A stretch of DNA of 64,000 bases, taken from the NCBI GenBank assembly GCA_028583685.1, contig JAMXIF010000003.1, positions 72,857,817-72,921,816 on the forward strand. The letters run 5' to 3'. Source of the DNA: Petaurus breviceps papuanus. Taxonomy: Eukaryota; Chordata; Mammalia; Diprotodontia; Petauridae. Position numbers and translations under genes: made by a program. How positions within the stretch are numbered: the stretch's first letter is position 1; every line of letters begins with the position of its first letter. Below the pieces are notes generated by a model. The model did not search any database, was not told where the DNA came from, and worked only from the letters and a program-made list of their open reading frames with translations. Of the stretch, positions 34,126-44,929 are shown piece by piece.

Positions 34126-34830
34126 TAACAAATATCAATCCTCAAACTATGGAAAGTCACCTGGAAACAGACGATTTGGACTATGTCCTATGCAAAGCCA
34201 AGCTCAACTTCTTAGATATACTTCATACATGCTCAAATTCAGGCCAATAAACAGGAAATAAAGGGGAGGGGGAAAGAGAAGAGTTAAAATAAAAAATCTC
34301 AAATCATTATGATGCTAACCTAGACCATTAGATGTATCATTTAGACGTTAAATATTGAAATGGGACTGCATAGATACCATGTAATTGCACCTGTGGTGTA
34401 CTAATCCAGCAAAGTAATATAGCAAATAGCATGATCCTAAATTTTGAGAAATTACACAGGCTTTCCAACTCAGCTTTCCAACATGAGCACATTGCCATAC
34501 TTAGTGGTATCAAGTGAAATGGCACTTTAAGCAACTGCTTAATACAGCAGGGTTCAATGAGTCTGAAGGAAAACACAGATGGCTTGTGGACATCTGAGAG
34601 CATTTGAATATTAACCAAATAAATGAAGATTGGAGGGGAGTGTCAAAGGCATATCCTATTGAATGTTTAATCATGCAAAGTGGGTATTCCAAATGTTTAT
34701 TTCCAATAATCTTTTGCAATTTGTGCAAACTGGCATCAGTCAAGAAGCAACGGTTTGAAATAAATTAGAAGCAGCCTAAGAGAAAGTGGACTGTGAAATA
34801 GCTGGGATTCCTATGAATATTGAAAATAGT
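34126..34830. other. No recognised feature
   Basis: Overlapping short open frames exist on the minus strand (34337-34743), but they show no motif, no splice context and no resemblance to a protein I know. Confidence 0.45.
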
Positions 34831-35085
34831 GTTGTTGTTGTTTAGTTGTTTTCAGTTATGTCTGACTCTTCATGACCCCATTTGGTGTTTTCTTGACAGA
34901 TACTGGAGTAGTTTGCCATTTCCTTCTGCAGATCATTTTACAGATAAGGAAACTAAGGCAGAGTTAAGTGACTTGCCCAGGTTGCACAGCTAAGAAGTGT
35001 CTGAGGCTAGATTTGAACACAGAAAGATGAATCTTCCTGACTCTAGGTTCATCACTCTATTCACTGCACCCCCTACCTGACTGTA
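34831..35085 (-). repeat. MAR1-like marsupial SINE, near full length
   Basis: Reverse complement with a (GTT)n end, ATGTCTGACTCTTCATGACC, TGGTGTTTTCTTGACAGATA, CTGGAGTAGTTTGCCATTTC, AGATAAGGAAACTAAGGCAG, GTGACTTGCCCAGGTTGCAC and CATCACTCTATTCACTGC. Confidence 0.92.
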
Positions 35086-35495
35086 CCACTTTTCCAGGAT
35101 ATAGATGCTGCATATTGGATACATCACTAAACAAATAGCTTAGAAGGATTCATTTGAAAAATAAAAATCAGGTGTCTTAATATGTAATAAATAAGTGTCT
35201 CTTCAAAGCTGTATTAGAACATCATATTCATAATTTTCTTAACTTAGCAGCCATATTTTTCTCATTCTTATATTGTATATCAAGAAATATTGAAAGCCCT
35301 TACTCCATATAACCACTTCCAATTATTAGGAATTTCTTAACTATTCTATCTGTTAGGACTCTTCCACAATTTTTTTAAATGCAGAAATGGAAGACACAGT
35401 ATTTAGGCATTAGCCTCCCTACTCTCTTTCATTTTTCTGAAATTAATTATATAAGAAGGAAATCTAAGACAACCTGGCTGTCACATAGGAAGAAA
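35085..35495. other. No recognised feature
   Basis: AT-rich spacer between two minus-strand SINEs; nothing seen. Confidence 0.45.
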
Positions 35496-35765
35496 AGAAG
35501 GAAGGCAACGAGTATTTGTTAAGCTCCAATTATGTGCCAGACTGTGCTAAACACTATAAATATTATCTCAGTTGATCCTCACAACCAGCCTGGGAGTTAG
35601 CTGCTATTACTAACCCCATTTTACATTTGGGGAAACTGAGGCACATAAAGTTAAGTGAATTGCCCAGGGTCACACAGCTAGTGAGTATCTGAATTAAGAT
35701 TTAAGCTCAGCTCTTCCTGACTCTAGGTCCAGTGGTCCATCCCAGACTTCTAACTACCCCTGGAT
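35495..35765 (-). repeat. CORE-SINE (MIR/THER-like)
   Basis: Clear reverse-complement copy: GGGGAAACTGAGGCACATAA, GTTAAGTGAATTGCCCAGGG, TCACACAGCTAGTGAGTATC and TGACTCTAGGTCCAG. Confidence 0.9.
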
Positions 35766-35822
35766 ATGGCATAGGCTATCTCCATTATTTCCAGTTGGCT
35801 TGCCATACTTTGAGGATGGCTT

Positions 35823-35878
35823 TTTTTCTATTCTATTTTTTCTATTCTGTTCTATTTCTACTTCTATTCTATTCTATC
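35823..35878. repeat. (TTCTA)n microsatellite
   Basis: Imperfect pentanucleotide repeats of TTCTA/TTCTG type. Confidence 0.85.
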
Positions 35879-35984
35879 ACTTGCACTTTAACTTTTAAAT
35901 TGCCATAGTCTCTGATATAGCCTGGTACAGAAAAAGTAAATGAAGGTCTCATACCTTGAAAGTACCCAGTGGCAAGCAGTAGTT

Positions 35985-36540
35985 GGTCAACTATCATTTA
36001 TTAATGGTCTACTATTTACCAAGCATTTTGCTAAGCACTAGGGATGCCAAGAAAGAGGGGAACACAGCCCCTCTTTTCAGGGAGCTGTTAGTTTAATGGG
36101 GGAAGATAATATTCTAACAACTATGTGCAAACAAAATATATAGAGGACAAATTGAAGGTAGCCTCAGAAGAAAGGTGCTAAGATTAAGGAGAACTGGGAA
36201 AGATCTTTTTTTTGGCAGAAAGTGAAATTTAGCTAAGTTTTAAAGGAAGCCAAAGAAGCTAAGACATCAAGATGATATAGGAGAGAGTTCCAGATATGGA
36301 AACAGCCAGAGAAAACTCTCCAAACCAGGAGATGGAGTGTCGCATGAGACAAACAGCAAGGAAGCTTTTGTCACTGGATTTTAGAGTATGGAAGGGGGGA
36401 GTATGGGTTAAGAAGATTGTAAAGGTAAAAAGGGGCCAGGTTAGAAAAGGCTTTAAAAGTTAAACAGAGGATTTTATATTTGATCTTGGAAGTAATAAGC
36501 CACCAGGATTCATTGAATAGTACAGAAAGAAAATGTTTCT
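35985..36540 (+). mobile_element. Old LINE 3' end, long copy
   Basis: One of the clearest copies of this family: CATTTATTAATGGTCTACTA, TTTGCTAAGCACTAGGGATG, CAGGGAGCTGTTAGTTTAAT, GGGAAAGATC, AAAACTCTCCAAACCAGGAG, GATGGAGTGTCG, GGGGCCAGGTTAGAAAAGG, CAGAGGATTTTATATTTGAT. Probably an ancient LINE (CR1/L2/L3 group); exact name uncertain. Confidence 0.65.
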
Positions 36541-36839
36541 CTTCTAACTGCCCTTTGGGTCCATGCTTCCTTTTCACTGAATACATTCTGTTTTATTTGA
36601 ACTGAACCCAAATCGCAGCTATCATTTGGCATTGAAACATCATGAAATAAGGGCTACTCATCTTCAACACCACTGCTATTTGATCTCAGGTAGGTGGATT
36701 CTCTCCTTTTTGCCCCATTTCCTTCCTATATTTCATATAATGCACGTTTTACAATCCCAGCACTGTGGTTATAACAAGACATTAACAAAATCAGCTCCTT
36801 CATCTGTAAACAAATGGGCTTGAAGAAAATCAAGAAAGT

Positions 36840-37015
36840 AAGTTAAAAGGTTATCTAATCTAACTTTCTTGTTATACGGCTGGAAAAACAAAAGCCCAAA
36901 GAAATAAAATGATGTGTTCAATATCACAGAGGTTGGAAGAAATGGAACAAGAATTCAGGTCCTGTCACTACAAATCTGATGCACTTTCTTCTGTCCCACA
37001 CTGATATTTAAGGTT
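36840..37015 (-). repeat. CORE-SINE fragment
   Basis: Reverse-complement MIR/THER-like: AAAAGCCCAAAGAAATAAAA, CAATATCACAGAGGTTGG and AATTCAGGTCCTGTCACTAC. Confidence 0.6.
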
Positions 37016-37214
37016 CCTTCATCTATAAATCTATATCTATATAGATCTATGATATAAAAATCAAAAGAGGTCTCAGGGACTTTATAGAAGGATGGAAAAG
37101 CCTAGTGTCCCCACAGGTAGAAAGATCTGCAGGAAGATCAGTATGTAGATTTATATTGCAAATGTTATCTTTCTTATCTTATGGAACAGAAGAAAGTCAT
37201 CTTTCTAGATTTGT

Positions 37215-37330
37215 ATTGTTAGATTGTAAATTCCTTGAGGGCAAGTGCAATCTTTTGCCTCTTTTTGTATTATTGGCACAGTGCAATTTCTAGCATATAG
37301 TAGGCATGTAATAAATGTTGATTGACTGAT
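37215..37330 (+). mobile_element. L2 LINE 3' end
   Basis: AGATTGTAAATTCCTTGAGG, ATATAGTAGGCATGTAATAA and ATGTTGATTGACTGA: the L2 3' terminus. Confidence 0.85.
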
Positions 37331-37389
37331 TCTTGTCTCCACAAGACAAGAACTCCACAAGACTGATTCTTGTCTCCACAAGAACAAAT
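37326..37389. repeat. Tandem duplication with internal hairpin
   Basis: GACTGATTCTTGTCTCCACA recurs after about 37 bp. CTTGTC and GACAAG within the unit form a short inverted repeat. Confidence 0.85.
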
Positions 37390-37469
37390 GGTGACAGTTA
37401 TAAGGAAGTTCATTTTAATTTATTATGAAGAGCAACCTAAAAATTAAAGTATCATGGAAACAGAATGAG

Positions 37470-37600
37470 CTGTTTCTTGATCCTGTCACTAGAAATATTT
37501 AAGCAAAGGCTGGATGACCACTTTTTCAGGACCAATGAATCTGAACTGGAATGAGTGATCTCTAAAGTCTCTTCTAGTAGATTTCTAAGATTTTTTGTTG
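37470..37600 (+). mobile_element. CR1/L3 LINE 3' end
   Basis: GGCTGGATGACCACTTTTTC, TGATCTCTAAAGTCTCTTCT and a TAGATTTCTAAGATT terminus. Confidence 0.65.
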
Positions 37601-39234
37601 TACGTTGAAAAAGTTTGACCCAAAGAAATTTAAATGGAATGTTCTAGATATGTTGCAAAATTGGAATTAGCAAGAAATTTGCATTTCGATTATGAAATAC
37701 AAGGCAGTGTTTAGATGGCATTTGTTTCAAATCATTCATGAAATTCTACAGAGAAGAGAGAAATTGATCAATCAGAATTTATAACCATCTTCTAGATTCA
37801 AAGTTGTAAAAATGATACAATTCAGTAAACTAAAAAAAGGTTCCAAGGATTCCAGTTGCTCTAATTAGAAATGACAAGACCTAAGATTATGTTATCATGA
37901 CATATTTGCATTGACTTACTTAAATCATTTTTATAACATAATTGACATGGCTGAACTTAAATAAAAATATTTGCCTTTGATGGGGGAAACCAGTGAAAGT
38001 ATCAAGCAAACTGCATTCAACAAGACTTAAAACATCATTGAAAAATAACACACTCATTTCTGACACTATTTTAATGATATTTTTACACTCAACATAGAAA
38101 ACTATGAAACAGACATGATATTTTATTTGTACTCTTTACATATCACTATATGGTTCATTTCTTATTTATATAGTGTCCTTTCTTTCTGAAAATGAAATTA
38201 TTATGCTGAAAATGTAAAACATATGGCAAGAAAATGATATAAATAATATTATTCAATCCTTATTCTCTTTCTAAACCATTATTTTTAAGTACTACAATAA
38301 AATGTGGGGTTAGAGGATAAGAGTTCTTGGCTTCAATAAGGTAAAGAAAACTTGAGTTCAAATCCCACCATTACTTCCTAACTCCAAAGTAAGTCATTTA
38401 ACCTTTGGTGCCTCAGATAACTTCTTGAGGATCTATCTACTAAGATACAGAGAGGTTGAAATTTGTATGTTGTGAGCAAAGGGAAATCCCACAGTGGGAG
38501 TAGTGATACTATCCTTTAAATAGTTTAGATGGCTGCTATTTCAGCTAGTTGCTTTTATGCTAGTATCTAGAGGACAGACATAATATCATTTTAGAAAAAT
38601 AACATTTATTTTATTGATAACTATTTATATATGTTAGGAGACTTATGTGATATATTCCTAATTTTTTTTAACAAAATAAAGATTTTCCAGAGGCATTTAA
38701 TTTGGCTCGGAACAATCACACTTAATTAACAAAAGTTAAAAATGTCTACACCCTGGAACTACTTCCATTAACTGAAATAAAAATAGCAGTAAATGGGTTA
38801 TGAATTGCTTTAGGATACTATTTATATTTTCTAAAAATACTGGTGTATTATCAGAAACTATAAAAGACACAACATTGTCCCCCTTGGAATTATAAAATTC
38901 TTCTTTGCTATTTTCTTAGAGCATTAGAGGAAAATTTTATACATTAGGTTATAAATAGAAATGTTTAATACATAATCAGCATGAGTTGACTATAAACAAA
39001 TCATGGCAAATTTATTTCAATTACTTTTCTAAAAACATTATTTGACTAGTAGACTAAGGAAGTGTTGCACACTAATTTGCTTGGCCAAGGTACACTTTGG
39101 AGCTTAAAATATATTGATGGAACCCCCAAAATGCAAAGTTTTATTGCCAAGGCCATGGGCCTTTTGAGAATGGAAACATCAGTCCAAGATGGAATTACCT
39201 CTCTGAGAAAAGATAGATGGAAATTAAAATCACA
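37600..39234. other. Repeat-poor AT-rich stretch
   Basis: Apart from a weak plus-strand SINE remnant (38285-38440), no repeat family or gene is recognised. Many stops in all frames. It may be unique sequence. Confidence 0.5.
38285..38440 (+). repeat. Degenerate CORE-SINE
   Basis: CTTGAGTTCAAATCCCACC, a CCTAACTCCAAAGTAAGTCA block and TGGTGCCTCAGATAAC follow SINE order with many changes. Confidence 0.45.
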
Positions 39235-42200
39235 AAGTAGATATGAAGAAGGCAAAAGAATTGGAATTGTCTTGGATGAGTGTGTTGCTAAGAAGAACTA
39301 AGTTTATCATAGTTGACAATAGCAAAATGTTGCTGTTACTGTGTGCAAGTCTCCTAGTTCTGCTCATTACACTCAGCATCAGTTCATGTAAATCTTTCCA
39401 GGTTTTTCTGAAATCTTCCTGCTCATCATTTCTTATAGCACAATAATATTCCATTAAATTTATATGCCACAACTCGTTCAACCATTCCCCAATTGATGGG
39501 TATCCCTTCAATTTCTAATTCTTTGTTACCACAAAAAGAGTTTCAATAAATATTTGTCTACATGTAGGTCCTTTCTCCCTTTTTTATGATCTTTTTGGGA
39601 TACAGACCTAGTAATGGTATTTCTGGATCAAAGGGCATGCACAGTTTGATTACCTTTTGGGCATTGTTCCAAATTGCTCTCCATAAGGGTTGGATCAGTT
39701 CACAATTCCACCAACAATGCATCAGATTCTCTATTTTCCCCAATCTTCTCCAACATCTATCATTTTCCTTTTCTGCCATATTAGTTAACCCACTAGGTGT
39801 GATATGTGTAAAGCCAAGCATGAGCAGCTTTCCAGAGGACTGCTGCTGTGAACAGCTTCAAGGTTCTGATCAAATAGTATAATGAACTCTCTATTTATTC
39901 AGTAATAAGCTAAGACAAAACATTGACAAAAACCAAAGCACAGCATTCACAATGTTATGACATAACAACTTTTCACTAAAGTGGCCACATAGTTTTAAGC
40001 AAAAGATATCATTCAGCAAGTCCCTAACTTAATCATCCTTAAGAAGCAAGCCTCCTTAAGGGACACAAAGTACAATCATTCACTAAGTCCTTAACTCAAT
40101 CATCCTTAAGGAGCAAGCCTCCTTAATGACACAAAGTAAAAAGGTCAAAGTTCTCCACTCCTAGGTCACAGTAAATCATAATCTTCTCAGTCAGCGTTAG
40201 GTACCCAAGAAGAGGTATTCTCAGATTCCATGGTTCCTCTTCCATGGTACCAGCTCCTGCCTGAATTTACCCAACTATCACCTGGATTCAAAGGCAGGCA
40301 GCTCTCAGCTCCTTGTACAGACCTTCATCCAGTTCCTCATCCAATTCCCGTTCCATATTGAAGCTCACAGAGTCCAGTCCACCTCGAGTCCTTCACAGTT
40401 TCTGTTTATGGGAAGACAAAGCTTTAAAAAGTCACAAAACATTCATGCACGTTGCCGGCACCATCATCAATTCACTATCTGCCTGTGAAATCAACACAGA
40501 CCCACCAACAAGGTCTGAGAACTCAACACATATCACAAACAAAAATCAACACAGAGAGAAGAGACAGACTGCCACCACCCCAAATGTTCCTTTTTCAAAA
40601 TCCACCACCACAAGTGCTCTCTCAGTTCTGCTCTCTCTCAGCCTGGGCTTCTCCTTATATATGGTCATTAAGTTCCTCCCTATTTGGCCTCTTCCTGTTG
40701 CATCAGCAACAGGGATTCACAAGTTTTGTTTCTTCACAAAGACGATATAATCATGGGCAAGGTTTAAAAGAAACTTGAACTGAAACAAGGTGCTAAATAA
40801 TTAAATAGCTGAAAAAAGGTGTTAACTACTTCTTAGGTTACCATTACACTATGATACATCAGTTTTTAAAATTTGCATTTCTCTAATCAATAGAAGTTTA
40901 GAGTATTTTTTTCATATGACTATAGATAGATTTAATTTCTTTTCCTAAAAATTGCCTACCCATATCCTTTGATCATTTATCAACTGAAGAATTATTTGTA
41001 TTCTTATAAATTTGACTTAATTCTCTATATATTTGATAAGGCCTTTATCACAAATACTTGCTGTAAAAATTGTCTCTCCTATTTCTGCTTTTCTTCTAAT
41101 CTTGGTTACATTGGCTTTGTCTGTCCAAGAACTTTTTAATTTAATGTAATCAAAATTACCCAATTTGCATTTTATAATGCTCTCTATCTTTTGTTTGGTC
41201 CTAAATTCTTCCCTTCTCCCTTGATTTGATGGCTAAAGTACTTACTTTCCTGATTTGTTTATGATATCATCCTTCACTTCTAAATCATACACTCATTTTG
41301 ACCTTATGTTGGTATATGGTGTGGGATGTTGGTCTATACTGAATTTCTGCCATATTCTCTTTTTTCCCAGTTTTCCCAGCATTTTTTGTCAAATAATAAG
41401 TTCTTATACCAGAAGTTGGAGTCCTTGGGTTTATCACACAGTAAATTATTAGTCACTTACTACTATGCCTTAAGCACTTAATCTATTCCACCAATCCACC
41501 ACTCTATTTCTTAGCCAGTACAAAAAAGTTTTGATGATTGCTGATTTTAATACCTTTGATATTCTTGACCTTTTGTTCTCCCAGATAAATTTTTTTCTAG
41601 CTTCATAAAATAATTTTTGGTAGTTTGATTGGTATGGCACTGAATAAATAAATTAATTTATGGAGAATTATAATTTTATTATATTAGCTCAGTCTATCCA
41701 TGAGCAATTGATATTTTTCCAATTGTTTAGATCTCACTTTCTTTGTGTGGAGTATTTTATAATTGTGTTCATGTTATTCCTGGGTTTGTCTTAGCAGGTA
41801 TACTCCCAAATAGTTTACATTGTCTACAGTTATTTTAATGGAATTTCTCTTTCTATCTCTTGTCGCTGGGCTTCCTTGATGATGGATAGAAATGCTGATG
41901 ACCTATATGTGTTTATTTTATATCCTGCAACTTTGTTAAAGCTGTTATTTATTTCAAGTAATTTTTCAGTTGATTCTCTCATATTCTCTAAGTTTACCTT
42001 CATATCATCTGCAAAGAGTAATGGTTTTGCTTCCTCACTGCCTATACTAATTCCGTCAATTTCTTTTTCTTTTCTTATTGCTAAAGCTAACATTTCTAGT
42101 ACAATATTGAATAATATTGTGAAACAATAGCCACAATAATGTTGTGAAACAGCATCCCTGTTTCACCCCTGATCTTATTGGGAAGGCTTCTAGCTTATCC

Positions 42201-43460
42201 CCATTATAGAAAATGCTTGCTGATGGTCTTAAATATATAGTATTTATCAATTTAAGGGCTGAGTGGAGTCTTTACTTAGACAAAATTACCTCTTTTACTA
42301 AGCTATTAATTCTCCTTCCGATTTTTAATTCCATAATTTTCATTTCTTTTCTCATTTTTCCAATAATGTTCTAATTTGATTTATAAAATAAATTTTAAAC
42401 TACTCATTTCTGCCACTATTTTCAATGATTTTTAAAAAATATTCAATATAGGATATTGCTTCACTGCTTCCAGGAATTCTGGTTGGACCTGTGCCCAAGA
42501 TGTGTTTTTCTTTCAGGTTGTACAAAGAGATGTTTTGGAGGACATTTTCTCCTCCTGGGTTTGTATCTTGAGCCCCCTAGTCACCATAATAGCTCTTTAT
42601 AGTAGGAATACATTTGTTTGTTTGTTCATTGTTTTATACTATTTCATGACTTGAGACTACTAAAAAGCAAGCTTTTGTCCTCTTGAGTCCTTTTACTACT
42701 TTCTTGAATTATTGAGTGTTGTATTATTCCCAGATCTCATTTACACCTCAGGCTGGAGACCTACAAGCTTTCAGTGTTCCCAAAGTGTCCAGTCAAGGGT
42801 GAAATCTGATCATTGCTCTTCTTGGTATTCTGTAAGTTCCTGACCTGGATTTGGGTCTGAGCAACCATATTGTCATTTTGCCCCTGGCTGGAAGTTCCAA
42901 AAACTGCTGCTGAACTCAGCCACTAACAGCCAGATTTAGAGTTATGCAGATTCAGAGTGACAGAACTGTTTCCCCTTTGGTCTGGGATTTCTGCTGCTAT
43001 TTGCTTCTGAACTTGTTTCTAAATAACTACACAGCCTGGGGCCTGCCAACCACTGCTTATCCTTTACCCCACCTTAGACAAAGATCCCCTCCTCAATCTA
43101 CCCTGGCTCTATGATTTCTATAATAGGTGACAGTGCTGACAATTGATGCCAGTTTCTGTAGCCCAAACAAAGTAATTTGGTATTTCTTCTTATTCTTGGG
43201 CACAACTTTTTTTTCAGTCCCTATGTGCTAGAATTCTCCAAGAAGCATACTCCCGACCAGATGTGGCCCCAGGGTCCACAGACCTCTTTGTCTATCTCCC
43301 TATGCCTAAGTGGGCTAGAAAAATAATTCATTGTAATTTTTATTTAAATTTCTTGACCAAGGCTCAGCCTGATGTGGTTTTAGATCTTTGGGTTAGAGGT
43401 ATGATGGAGGGCTCCACTGTTCTTCCTTCTGCGACTCCATTATGTTTCACCTGAGCAGAG
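39235..43460 (-). mobile_element. L1 LINE with internal deletion, interrupted by a solo LTR
   Basis: Minus-strand L1. The ORF2 end lies at 39230-39821 (MEYYCAIRNDEQEDFRKTWK and CWWNCELIQPLWRAIW); the reverse transcriptase domain at about 41830-42250 has FADDM at 42001-42015 and PIRSGVKQGC. The part 40849-41830 carries the ORF2 region between these. From about 42250 to 42430 the text is ORF1 coiled-coil-like, and 42430-43460 resembles an L1 5' region (GTATCTTGAGCCCCCTAG). The rest of ORF1 and the endonuclease are therefore missing. A solo LTR occupies 39807-40848. No target duplication was recognised. Many frame breaks. Confidence 0.85.
39807..40848 (-). mobile_element. Solo LTR (1042 bp), same family as 30324-31743
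   Basis: It starts TGTAAAGCC and ends CCATTACA as read on the plus strand, flanked by ATATG and CTATG (5 bp, one difference), which suggests an ERVL-like (class III) origin. The orientation is minus: a TATATAAGG box lies near 40660 and AATAAA near 39890 on that strand. It contains a tandem duplication of about 65 bp at 40020-40135. It lies inside an L1, so it is younger than that L1. No internal region is present. Confidence 0.8.
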
Positions 43461-43514
43461 TTTTAACTAGAAAGGCTCCAAAAAGCAGATGATAATAAGA
43501 TAAGAAGCAAATGT

Positions 43515-43770
43515 TTTCCAGGCCTGGGGGGTGGCCAATACAAATGTGTTATATGTTAGTTCAGGAAAAAACTAGTAGACTAGTTACACTATATATAGAA
43601 TATATGAAAGGGGAAAATGTGTAATAAAGCTAGAAGGGAAAGGACATAAACTGCAAAGAGACCAAAATATTAGGTTAAGTAGTTTGTATTTTATCCTATA
43701 TGTAATAGTGAACCACTGTAGGTTTTGGGGAATGGGGAAATGACATAGTTAAACCAAAAGATAGGGAGGT
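43515..43770 (+). mobile_element. Old LINE 3'-end fragment
   Basis: It contains TTGTATTTTATCCTATATGT, GTGAACCACTGTAGGTTTTG and GGGGAAATGACATAG, in the same order as in the LINE tails at 11.1, 29.0 and 36.4 kb. Confidence 0.6.
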
Positions 43771-44760
43771 ATAGCTAACATTTTAAATGACAAAATGAGA
43801 ATTCATAAAGACCTCAACAAGAGAAGAATGATACATTAAAAAAACCACAAAGGAAAATTTATAGGGATAAATAAAGTCTTGCATTTGGGTTCAAAAATTT
43901 AATTGCATATGCACAAAACTGCCTTTACTAAAACATTTACATCCTAGAAATTTTCATTCACTATGAACTTACCATGATGAGTTAACAATGTGATATAGTT
44001 AGAAAAAAAAAGATAATTCAATCCTAAGCAACAATCATAATAATATAGTGCCCAGGTAAAGGGAAGCAATACTTTTATTATACCCAACCTAGTTAAACCA
44101 CATTTCAAGGACTATATTCAACTCTGGGTACCACTTTTTAAAAGAAATATTGACAAATTTTAATATACCCAGATGAGAGTGACCAAGATGGTGTAGGGTC
44201 TAGAAGACAGATTCTCAAAGGGTGTGCCATGTCATACTAGTATAGCACAGGTTTGGCAGGCATCCTGGGATTCATATGGAATGCACATTTGTAACTTACA
44301 GGTGCAGGCACAAGTCTCCCTGCTCTCCTTAAAAGTTACCAATGTGTCATAATTCTTCATGCCAAAGAATAATAAAGTGCCATAAGTCCAGTCCCTCATC
44401 CTGAAAAAAAGAGGTCTATAAACTATGGCATATAAGAAATGATTAAAGAAATTGGAATTCTTCTGGAGCAGAAAAAAATTTTAAATGGGGAGAATATGAT
44501 AGTTGTCAAATATTTAAATGTGAAAGAAGAATTATACTATTTTGTTTGGAACTAATAAATGGAAGTTAGTGAAAGGCTTGCTTATAGGCAATGATACTTC
44601 AGAATCATATGGGGCCCAAAATGAATTAGCTTTATGTTGTTCACTGTATCAAAGGATGTCAAAATGATGATATGATCTACGGTGGAAATCAATTTTTAAA
44701 ATACTAAAGATAATTAGTTCTATTGATTCTGACTCCATATTAGTTTTATGAATGAACATT
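43770..44760 (+). mobile_element. CR1/L3 LINE, 3' portion
   Basis: CR1-clade text in order: TATTCAACTCTGGGTACCAC, AGATGAGAGTGACCAAGATG with GTGTAGGGTCTAG, AAATTGGAATTCTTCTGGAG and ATGATAGTTGTCAAATATTT. It is interrupted at about 44207-44395 by an unrelated segment that looks like a small DNA transposon. Confidence 0.65.
44207..44395. mobile_element. Small insert in CR1/L3, possible hAT-type MITE
   Basis: It breaks the CR1/L3 text. It begins TCTCAAAGGGTGTGCC and ends with AATAATAAAGTGCCATAAG; no clear terminal repeats or target duplication were confirmed. Confidence 0.35.
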
Positions 44761-44929
44761 ATAACCTAGGGAGTTAGGGAGAAATACATGCATATTTGAT
44801 GCTCAAGGAACTTAGTACTAAGATTAAAGGACAGCTGGGAAACCCAATTACTGTATCTAACACTATCTCTTGGATTTTAAAGGAAAACCAAAGTTTGACA
44901 AAATGTATACTTCATCCCAAAACTTTTTA

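Noticed and set aside
30324-40848. One provirus with 30.3-kb and 39.8-kb LTRs as its ends
   Set aside because: The two LTRs have different target duplications, one is inside an L1, and the space between them holds unrelated SINEs and LINEs with no retroviral genes.
38041-42460. Similar 50-bp text at 38041 and 42394 as ends of one large insertion
   Set aside because: Similarity is only about 70 percent, the sequence is AT-rich, and the positions do not coincide with the L1 ends.
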